A stretch of 64,000 bases of DNA, taken from Psychrobacter sp. 4Dc (GTDB lineage Bacteria > Pseudomonadota > Gammaproteobacteria > Pseudomonadales > Moraxellaceae). The notes beneath the pieces were generated by a model that was not told the DNA's origin, made no database searches, and was given only the letters and a program-made list of their open reading frames with translations. Shown here one piece after another: positions 58,060 through 64,000 of this stretch (positions are counted from its first letter, which is position 1; each line of letters starts with the position of its first letter). The DNA lies in NCBI RefSeq assembly GCF_002836715.1, contig NZ_PJAT01000059.1, positions 1-64,000 of the forward strand, in the 5' to 3' direction. Made by a program: the position numbers and the translations under genes.

Positions 58060-58635
58060 ATGGTAGATAGTACTTTTACAGCCAATAGCACAGACGCTAT
58101 AGATAATGACATTGAAAGTGAGTTTGTTACTCTCGATAACGATAGCACTGCTGAAACTATTGAGCCAGAGGTAAAGCCGCATCTTATCTTGGCGCTAGAT
58201 TACGGTGTCAAAAAGATGGGTATGGCACTCGGTAATACCATTACGCAGACGGCGCGTGCCTTTGACATATTGGCAATGAATAACGGGCAGCCAGATTGGG
58301 ATAATTTAATTGGTATCATTAAAGTCTGGGGCGTAGCGCAAGTCGTGGTTGGCCTACCGCTTAATATGGATGGCACTAGCTCTATGCTCTCAAAACGAGC
58401 ACACAAATTCGCTCGTCGTCTGGCCCATAGAGTGATGGAGCAGCATTTGCCAGTGACCGTATCACTGTGTGATGAGCGGCTGACTTCCATCGAAGCAAGA
58501 GAAATCGCATGGGATAATGGTTGGATCAAAAACGAACGCGACCCAATCGATGATATCTCCGCTTGTATTCTGATGTCGACCTATTTTGCTGATCCTAATA
58601 GCAGTATCGCTATCGATGCAATCAAAGCAGAATAA
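58060..58635 (+). CDS. ruvX: Holliday-junction resolvase-like RuvX (YqgF)
   Basis: An RNase H-fold protein of the YqgF family, implicated in processing the 5' end of pre-16S rRNA and proposed as a resolvase. Motifs: LALDYGVKKMGMALG near 47-61 (first catalytic Asp), VVGLPLNMDGTSS near 104-116, CDERLTSIEARE and the final DDISACILM with acidic pair. The 191 residues include an acidic, Asp/Glu/Thr-rich N-terminal tail of about 45 residues not found in E. coli YqgF. Confidence 0.93.
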   Translation: MVDSTFTANSTDAIDNDIESEFVTLDNDSTAETIEPEVKPHLILALDYGVKKMGMALGNTITQTARAFDILAMNNGQPDWDNLIGIIKVWGVAQVVVGLPLNMDGTSSMLSKRAHKFARRLAHRVMEQHLPVTVSLCDERLTSIEAREIAWDNGWIKNERDPIDDISACILMSTYFADPNSSIAIDAIKAE

Positions 58636-58721
58636 AGCAGCCAAATAGGTAAAAGACACGTGTGCGGCTATAATATCACTTCGATACATCGTACCTCTTA
58701 ACGGATAAATGACTGATTACT

Positions 58722-59216
58722 ATGACCACTGTCTCAGACCAACCCTCGCAACATAAGTCACAGCATGGTTTTGCTCCACTTGCTATTGCCCGTATTAAAG
58801 GCGCACAGCGTGCCAACCAAATAGCGATTTATCTCATTTATGCGGCTATTTTCGCATTTGTGGTCTTTGGCACGATTGCTAGTATCAAAGCCTTCCATGA
58901 TAACCAGTTGCTTTATCAATTATTTTATAATTTGCCATATGCCCTAGTAGCCCTCACGATACCCATTACTATTTATGATGCATTGGTCGTTTATCGTTAT
59001 CGCTTAAACCAACCGTCGATGATTGCCATGAGTATTGGCGTATCAACCATTATATTGGTTGGTGGCTTAATTTTTGCCGATACTGCATGGTTAGGACTAT
59101 CTTGTTGGCTGGGCGTGGCATTTTTATTTAAAGTAAGTTTTAAGCGGTTTTTTAACTTTTTAGAAATAGCTGATACGCCTGATGCCGACGAAGAGGCTGA
59201 AAGTACTGAAGCGTAG
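58722..59216 (+). CDS. Membrane protein of unknown function
   Basis: I do not recognise a family. The 164-residue protein has a polar N-terminus (1-30), four hydrophobic segments (about 35-58, 70-88, 102-120, 122-140) and an acidic C-terminal tail (DADEEAESTEA). It lies between ruvX and tusA on the same strand with gaps under 90 bases, so it is probably cotranscribed with the yqgE-ruvX group. Confidence 0.75.
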   Translation: MTTVSDQPSQHKSQHGFAPLAIARIKGAQRANQIAIYLIYAAIFAFVVFGTIASIKAFHDNQLLYQLFYNLPYALVALTIPITIYDALVVYRYRLNQPSMIAMSIGVSTIILVGGLIFADTAWLGLSCWLGVAFLFKVSFKRFFNFLEIADTPDADEEAESTEA

Positions 59217-59293
59217 ACGACCTACAAAGTACGCCGCAATAAGCACTTAAGCAAACTACTCATCCTCAAATTCACTTATTTAGCTTTACGATA

Positions 59294-59626
59294 ATGACTA
59301 TGACCACTTCGATACCAGACACGCCTATCCACCATCACTTAGACACTCAAGGGCTGATTTGTCCTGAGCCGGTCATGATGCTACATCGCGTCATTCGCAA
59401 AGCAGATGGCGGTGAAGTGATTGAAATATTGGCGACAGATCCGGCTACCACGCGCGATATTCCAAATTTCTGTCGTCATTTAGGTCATGAACTAGTAGGC
59501 CAAGAAACACTGGCTGAGAACGTGAGCTTAGACGCTGATCCTGATGAAATTACCATCGATAGCGATGAGGATACGCCTGCAAGCGTAACGCTATATCGCT
59601 ATCTGGTTAAGAAAAAAATGGCATGA
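59294..59626 (+). CDS. tusA: Sulfur-carrier protein TusA
   Basis: TusA relays sulfur from IscS to the TusBCD complex for 2-thiouridine formation in tRNA. The CPxP motif is in LDTQGLICPEPVMMLHRVIR near residues 17-36, with the sulfur-accepting Cys at about 24. ATDPATTRDIPNFCRHLGHEL is the second family block. At 110 residues it is longer than E. coli TusA (81), with an acidic stretch (DADPDEITIDSDED) near the C-terminus. Confidence 0.93.
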   Translation: MTMTTSIPDTPIHHHLDTQGLICPEPVMMLHRVIRKADGGEVIEILATDPATTRDIPNFCRHLGHELVGQETLAENVSLDADPDEITIDSDEDTPASVTLYRYLVKKKMA

Positions 59627-59692
59627 TAAGTTTGGCATTATTTTAATAACTGTCTGTTATTGCTAACTTAATCCCTACCTGAGTATCATCCT

Positions 59693-60631
59693 ATGAGCCG
59701 TGATCGTGCCGTGCAACAACGACAGCCTAAAGCATTGGCGGTCGATGATGAGCCAGCTTATATGACTGAGTTTCGTCAAGCCATGCTGGCACGCGGTCTA
59801 GCGACGCGTACTCGTAATGCGTACGTCCGCGACCTACGCTCTTGTGAGCTGACCAATCCTATCGCTCTGACACGCTGGCAGCCTGATGATGTGCTGCACT
59901 GTCTGTCACTCCTTGCTCAAGATGGCAAAACCCCACGTACACAAGCACGCATGCTCTCAAGCTTGCGCCAGTTTTATCTATGGATGATTGCCAGTAATCT
60001 GCGTGAAGACAATCCTTGTGAACGTATCAAAAGCCCAAAACTCGGACGTCCGCTGCCAAAAGACTTAGCCGAGGCTGACGTCGATAATCTACTTGCCGCA
60101 CCTGATACCGGCACCGCGCTCGGTCTCCGTGATAAAGCCATGCTAGAAGTTTTGTACGCTTGCGGTCTGCGGGTGAGTGAGTTGATTAACCTCTCATTAG
60201 AGCAATTGAATCTAAACTCAGGCTGGCTACAAATCACGGGGAAAGGGAATAAAACGCGACTGGTGCCCCTCGGCGAATATGCAGCTGATGCGCTAGAAGA
60301 TTACCTTTCTCATGGGCGTGGAGACTTGATTGCTCATTTAAAATCGGGGAATTGCCAAGCGGTATTTTTGACGGCGCAAGGCGGTTATATGACACGGCAG
60401 AACTTTTGGTATCTACTTAAGAAGTACGCCAAAGTTGCCAGTATCGATAAAGAATTATCCCCGCATACGCTACGTCACGCATTTGCCACGCATTTGCTCA
60501 ATCATGGTGCAGATTTAAGAAGTGTGCAGTTATTGCTAGGACATAGCGATTTATCCACCACGCAAATCTATACTCATGTTGCAACGGCAAGATTGCAGAA
60601 ATTACATGCCGAGCATCATCCACGTGGGTAG
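59693..60631 (+). CDS. xerD: Tyrosine recombinase XerD
   Basis: XerD acts with XerC at dif to resolve chromosome dimers. The 312 residues have a SAM-like N-terminal domain (FRQAMLARGLATRTRNAYVRDL near 27-48, quoted in part) and the catalytic domain with Arg in YACGLRVSEL, Lys in GKGNKTR, SPHTLRHAFATHLLNHG, LLGHSDLSTTQIYTHV carrying His and the nucleophile Tyr. The closing pattern matches XerD rather than XerC. The first ~22 residues are a polar extension. Confidence 0.93.
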   Translation: MSRDRAVQQRQPKALAVDDEPAYMTEFRQAMLARGLATRTRNAYVRDLRSCELTNPIALTRWQPDDVLHCLSLLAQDGKTPRTQARMLSSLRQFYLWMIASNLREDNPCERIKSPKLGRPLPKDLAEADVDNLLAAPDTGTALGLRDKAMLEVLYACGLRVSELINLSLEQLNLNSGWLQITGKGNKTRLVPLGEYAADALEDYLSHGRGDLIAHLKSGNCQAVFLTAQGGYMTRQNFWYLLKKYAKVASIDKELSPHTLRHAFATHLLNHGADLRSVQLLLGHSDLSTTQIYTHVATARLQKLHAEHHPRG

Positions 60632-60699
60632 CCTTACCATATTGTCATATGGGCAGCATTGAAATCTAATATTATTGATGATTGTAAAAGGAATATATC

Positions 60700-61029
60700 G
60701 TGTCGCAAGCTCAACCGTCTACCTTAACAAAGAGTCAAAACTCTGCACTTAGAAACCTCACTATCATGGGTTATTTAGAAGGTACGTCTTTTCTATTGTT
60801 ACTTGGTATCGCGATGCCACTCAAATATATGTTCGATATTCCAGAAGCGGTAAGCTATGTCGGTCCAGTGCATGGGGTATTATTCGTTGCTTATGTCATG
60901 GTATTAATCATCACCGCGAGCAGAATAAAAATGCCGCTTTGGGCGCTACCTGCTGGTGTGCTCGGCTCGTTTTTGCCATTTGGGCCATTTATATTTGATC
61001 ACTTATTAAAGAAGAATTTGGGGAAGTAG
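60700..61029 (+). CDS. DUF3817 membrane protein
   Basis: A 109-residue inner-membrane protein with three hydrophobic segments (about 28-46, 56-75, 83-100). NLTIMGYLEGTSFLLLLGIAMPLKY and VGPVHGVLFVAYV are typical of the DUF3817 (YdzA-like) family, whose role is unknown; the conserved Glu and His of these motifs are present. It starts at GTG with AGGA 7 bases upstream. Confidence 0.88.
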   Translation: MSQAQPSTLTKSQNSALRNLTIMGYLEGTSFLLLLGIAMPLKYMFDIPEAVSYVGPVHGVLFVAYVMVLIITASRIKMPLWALPAGVLGSFLPFGPFIFDHLLKKNLGK

Positions 61030-61092
61030 TTTCGAAAAAAATTCAATATCAGGAACGATGTATAGCTGAATGCGGCTAACGATAATGCCATT

Positions 61093-61536
61093 CTATTCGC
61101 CTGCTGTATCTATCACTATTTTAGGATTACGTGCCTGTATCTCGCGATAAAAACGTGACTGGTCTTTTGGTGAGATTAGTATTTCTTCATCTTGATATGA
61201 TATTTTAATCCTATCCAATGATAGTGCTGGCGCAGAACTCATACTTCGAGTCGGCATAATATAGATGATATCTGTAAGCTCAATTTTTTGAACAGAGAAC
61301 CCACTATCTACTTGTAGTTGGTCATTCGTTAATATGTACTTAGTACCGAAAAAAGGGATGAGCATTAGTGCTGCAAAAGGGATGAGAATAACCGTCATTA
61401 ATATAGTTTGTACGAGGGATTTGTGAGCACCTCGCTTCCACTGCCATAATGGAACAGACACAGTAAATAAACTCAAACTCCAAAGTAACAGTGCGAGCCA
61501 AAAGTCTACTTTGGATACGAATATAATGTCTGGCAT
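61093..61536 (-). CDS. PH-domain-like membrane protein (bPH_4/YyaB type)
   Basis: A 147-residue protein with two N-terminal membrane segments (about 9-28 and 40-62) and a cytoplasmic PH-like domain. The segment ALSLDRIKISYQDEEILISP near residues 108-127 matches the bPH_4 (DUF1200) pattern of LSLDRLxIxY..ILISPxD. Function unknown. It is transcribed against its neighbours and is probably a single-gene unit. Confidence 0.75.
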   Translation of the reverse strand: MPDIIFVSKVDFWLALLLWSLSLFTVSVPLWQWKRGAHKSLVQTILMTVILIPFAALMLIPFFGTKYILTNDQLQVDSGFSVQKIELTDIIYIMPTRSMSSAPALSLDRIKISYQDEEILISPKDQSRFYREIQARNPKIVIDTAGE

Positions 61537-61777
61537 AAATAATACTTAGCGACTATCAGGTTAAATTTGATTCTATCTTAAGCGATACCTCTTACCTAAT
61601 ATCTCTAACATTTTTTCTTAAAAATTTTTGCGATATAGCAAAATGCAGTTCCATAAATAGATAGCTGCAAACCCATCCTTTTCTCGTTACAATACCCTTA
61701 TTAAAGTGCGTCATGATATACGTGCTGCCTAACTGGGCTGCGCACTACCTTTTACCTATCTATTATCCGAGAATCCC

Positions 61778-62386
61778 ATGAGCCATAGACCACCTGCTGA
61801 CCTATTAAAAAATGCCGAACACTGGCGCGAAGATATCAATTTTCGCCAAGAAGTGCTGGGTAAGCCGTTTGATTTTGCGACCACGTGGGGCATTTTTTCA
61901 CCGCAAAAACTCGATGACGGTAGCTTAATGCTACTTGATTATGTAGATTTTGAGCAAGATGATGATTCGATCGATTTAGGCTGCGGTTATGGTGTACTTG
62001 GTATGACGGCAGCACGTGAATGTCCAAATGGTCAGCATACGCTGATTGATAAAGACTTTATGGCAGTAGAATACGCACGCCGTAACTGTGAGAAAAATGG
62101 TTTAAACAATGTCGATGTACATTTATCAAATGGCTTTAATCATGTGGCAAAAGATAAAGACTTTAGCCTTGTGATGTCGAACTTGCCAGCCAAAGTCGGT
62201 AAAGAGCAGCATTATTTATACTTCCTCGATGCCTATGCACGCATGCGTAAAGGTGGACGTTTTTACGTGGTGACCATCAATGGCCTACGCCAATTTGTGA
62301 AACGCTCGTTTACCGAAGTGTTTGGCAATAGCGATAAAATCAAGCAAGGTAAAACCTATACAATTACGATGGCGACCAAAGACTAG
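61778..62386 (+). CDS. Class I SAM-dependent methyltransferase (RsmC/RlmG-like)
   Basis: A 202-residue Rossmann methyltransferase. Motif I is DLGCGYGVLGMTAA near 67-80, the acidic loop LIDKDFMAVEYAR follows, and motif IV is SNLPAKVG near 128-135. The layout, including the KGGRFYVVTINGLRQF strand, matches the C-terminal catalytic domain of small-subunit rRNA methyltransferase RsmC/RlmG (MTS family), but motif IV reads NLPA instead of NPPF, so the target base is uncertain. Confidence 0.82.
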   Translation: MSHRPPADLLKNAEHWREDINFRQEVLGKPFDFATTWGIFSPQKLDDGSLMLLDYVDFEQDDDSIDLGCGYGVLGMTAARECPNGQHTLIDKDFMAVEYARRNCEKNGLNNVDVHLSNGFNHVAKDKDFSLVMSNLPAKVGKEQHYLYFLDAYARMRKGGRFYVVTINGLRQFVKRSFTEVFGNSDKIKQGKTYTITMATKD

Positions 62387-62447
62387 TTTTAGCTTTGCCT
62401 GATTGAGTTTCGGCCATTTAAACTGAGGCTTAAATTGAAATCGACAT

Positions 62448-62484
62448 AAAAAAGCACGCTAAATCTAATTTAGCGTGCTTTTTA
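62448..62484. terminator. Bidirectional terminator between the methyltransferase gene and lptG
   Basis: AAAGCACGCTAAAT (62451-62464) pairs perfectly with ATTTAGCGTGCTTT (62468-62481) around a 3-base loop; A-run before and T-run after. It serves both convergent genes. Confidence 0.93.
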
Positions 62485-62506
62485 TTTGGTATGACCAACT
62501 GTCTTT

Positions 62507-63715
62507 TTACATCTGGCGTTTTATCAAATATCCACCCAATAGCGCGCTGCCGATAATTGGTAATAGCACCATGAGCATTGGTGAAAAGCCTGTCGCTAGC
62601 GATACAAATCCGACTAAGTCCTGAATGTAGCTAAATAGTAGACCAAACAACAACGCCACGACGATACGCAAGCCTAAGCTGTGCGTCCGTAGCGAGCCAA
62701 AGACAAACGAGCAAGCGACAATCACCAGCGACAATATCGACAATGGCGATAGTAGCTTTTGCCAAAAAGCCACTTCATGATCTAAAGAGCGATTACCCTG
62801 TTGGCGCATAAACGTACGATGCTCATACAGCTGCGTCAATGATAAATCCTCTGCCTTACGCGTTAGCAGATACACAGACTCTGGGGCAAAGGGTAAGCTT
62901 AACGTATCTGATGGTGAAATAGCTTGGCTACTCTCAAAGCCCTGATTGATAGAGAGCTTGACCATATCGTTTAACTGCCACTCGTAACGATACTGCTCAC
63001 TTGGCTTTTCGCTATTCACATCAATTGGTTCACGGCCAGTATACTTTCCACCTTCCGCATGGACAGCAGTTTGCAAATTGCCATTATTATCCAAATGCCA
63101 GCGTTTCACTTCGCCAATATTACCCGCAACATCAGCATAATCAATATATAAAACGTCGCTACCATCAGGTGTAGCACTACCATCTTCTGCGGTTTCGAAT
63201 CGTGGCTGTATCGTCCAGTAGCCGCGTACTGATGTGACCAGTGAGGTACTGTCCTCATCATTAATCTGTTTTGCTAACTGGTTAGAAGACGGTAGGACGA
63301 ACTGGTTAATAGCTAATGCCAACAGTACAAATATCAAAGCGGGCTGCAATACCCAGCCGACGATACGATAAATACTGACCCCAGCCGCGCGCATAACGAC
63401 CAGCTCGCTTTTATTGGCCAGCAAACCTAACCCTATGACAGCACCCAATAGCGCACCCGTTGGGATAAATTGCTCTAAAAAATAAGGCGAGCGATAAAAG
63501 ATATATTTGAGCGCCTCGCCCATAGTGTAGTTAACATCTAACGAATCAAGCTCTGATAAGTAAGAGAAAATCAGCTGTAAAGCCCACAAACCAATGACGG
63601 CAGCGATAATAGCCAATAGAGCATTGAGTTTGACATAGCGGCTAAGGACTTTTAGATTGGCAGGTTTTTTAGCCAATTGATTAGACTCGGCTGATTTAGC
63701 AAATAAAGAGCGCAT
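62507..63715 (-). CDS. lptG: LPS export permease LptG
   Basis: LptG pairs with LptF in the inner membrane as the permease of the LptB2FG transporter that moves lipopolysaccharide to the outer membrane. The 402 residues have N-terminal membrane segments (about 30-55, 75-105, 115-140), a periplasmic beta-jellyroll region (about 145-300) and three C-terminal membrane segments. AAGGAGGG lies 8 bases before the ATG. The ATG overlaps the lptF stop (TAATG), so translation is coupled. Confidence 0.93.
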   Translation of the reverse strand: MRSLFAKSAESNQLAKKPANLKVLSRYVKLNALLAIIAAVIGLWALQLIFSYLSELDSLDVNYTMGEALKYIFYRSPYFLEQFIPTGALLGAVIGLGLLANKSELVVMRAAGVSIYRIVGWVLQPALIFVLLALAINQFVLPSSNQLAKQINDEDSTSLVTSVRGYWTIQPRFETAEDGSATPDGSDVLYIDYADVAGNIGEVKRWHLDNNGNLQTAVHAEGGKYTGREPIDVNSEKPSEQYRYEWQLNDMVKLSINQGFESSQAISPSDTLSLPFAPESVYLLTRKAEDLSLTQLYEHRTFMRQQGNRSLDHEVAFWQKLLSPLSILSLVIVACSFVFGSLRTHSLGLRIVVALLFGLLFSYIQDLVGFVSLATGFSPMLMVLLPIIGSALLGGYLIKRQM

Positions 63716-64000
63716 TAAGACTGCCCTCCTTGTGAGCTGTTGTTCTGATTATCTATGTCGCTAACTGAACTAGTTGCGGCAGCGGCTAGCCTGTTTTCTT
63801 GTTTGCGAAAGCGCAATCGATGTTGCACACGGCTAGCCCAATTCATATAAAGCGCCAAAGCCATAAAGCCTAAAATAAGCCATGCATACGCCCATACGCT
63901 GATGCTGTCTTTGCTCACTGCGTTTTTGAGCGAGATGATACCTAATGCACAGCTGACAAATAATAAGATAGAAGGAAACAAGCGCAGCCAACGTCCTTGA
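63715..64000 (-). CDS. lptF: LPS export permease LptF, C-terminal part, cut by window edge
   Basis: Only the last ~95 codons are present; the frame stays open to the window edge with no start needed inside. It begins QGRWLRLFPSILLF, which resembles the RQGRFxKLxPAxLIY segment near the C-terminus of LptF, followed by two membrane segments and a polar Ser/Asn tail. Its stop overlaps the lptG start, the expected lptF-lptG arrangement. Confidence 0.85.
   Translation of the reverse strand, partial: QGRWLRLFPSILLFVSCALGIISLKNAVSKDSISVWAYAWLILGFMALALYMNWASRVQHRLRFRKQENRLAAAATSSVSDIDNQNNSSQGGQS

Overview
The window looks like ordinary chromosome of a Psychrobacter species (Moraxellaceae, Gammaproteobacteria). 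The evidence is moderate-to-low GC, the argH / algZ-algR-hemC-hemD-hemX synteny shared with pseudomonads, the pilB-pilC-pilD-coaE type IV pilus block, a gammaproteobacterial RibB with a decayed RibA-like domain, and many proteins carrying hydrophilic low-complexity N-terminal extensions. I see no insertion sequence, prophage, integron, rRNA operon or CRISPR array. Gene assignments rest on motif and family recognition by eye; no database search was run.

Layout. 0.4-3.2 kb (+): rarA and ribB. 3.3-9.5 kb (-): histidine kinase algZ, regulator algR, then hemC-hemD-hemX and a hotdog thioesterase. 9.5-11.6 kb (+): argH, whose start overlaps algZ head to head, and yggX. 11.7-17.0 kb (-): pstS-pstC-pstA-pstB-phoU behind a PHO box. 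17.2-19.7 kb (+): TPP riboswitch and thiC. 19.8-21.8 kb (-): class I aldolase and an EamA transporter. 22.1-25.7 kb (+): ABC exporter, alpha/beta hydrolase, AlkB. 25.7-30.1 kb (-): EcsC protein, quinone oxidoreductase, endonuclease/phosphatase-family protein and a release-factor-like protein that I identify as the ribosome hibernation factor Balon. 30.5-34.4 kb (+): prlC, yheV, a membrane-anchored coiled-coil protein and a macro-domain-like protein.

34.5-48.3 kb (-) is the translation/RNA block: tpiA, secG, tRNA-Leu(GAG), initiator tRNA-fMet, rimP, nusA, infB, rbfA, truB, then a PfpI-family gene and two tiny acidic genes, then rpsO and pnp. It resembles the classic metY-rimP-nusA-infB-rbfA-truB-rpsO-pnp operon, but intrinsic terminators follow fMet, infB, truB, the tiny genes and rpsO, so it is probably several units. 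48.6-53.5 kb (+): pilB, pilC, pilD, coaE. 53.5-54.8 kb (-): rlmB and ppnP. 55.6-61.0 kb (+): recN, yqgE, ruvX, a membrane protein, tusA, xerD and a DUF3817 protein. 61.1-64.0 kb: a PH-domain membrane protein (-), a methyltransferase (+), lptG (-) and the 3' end of lptF (-), cut by the window edge.

The most interesting items are the Balon gene, the unusual U1/U72 initiator tRNA behind a perfect consensus promoter, the tiny acidic gene pair inserted into the truB-rpsO-pnp block, a 15-bp in-frame minisatellite in prlC, a degenerate macro-domain protein, and several RNA hairpins that may set expression ratios in the pst, pnp and infB regions.
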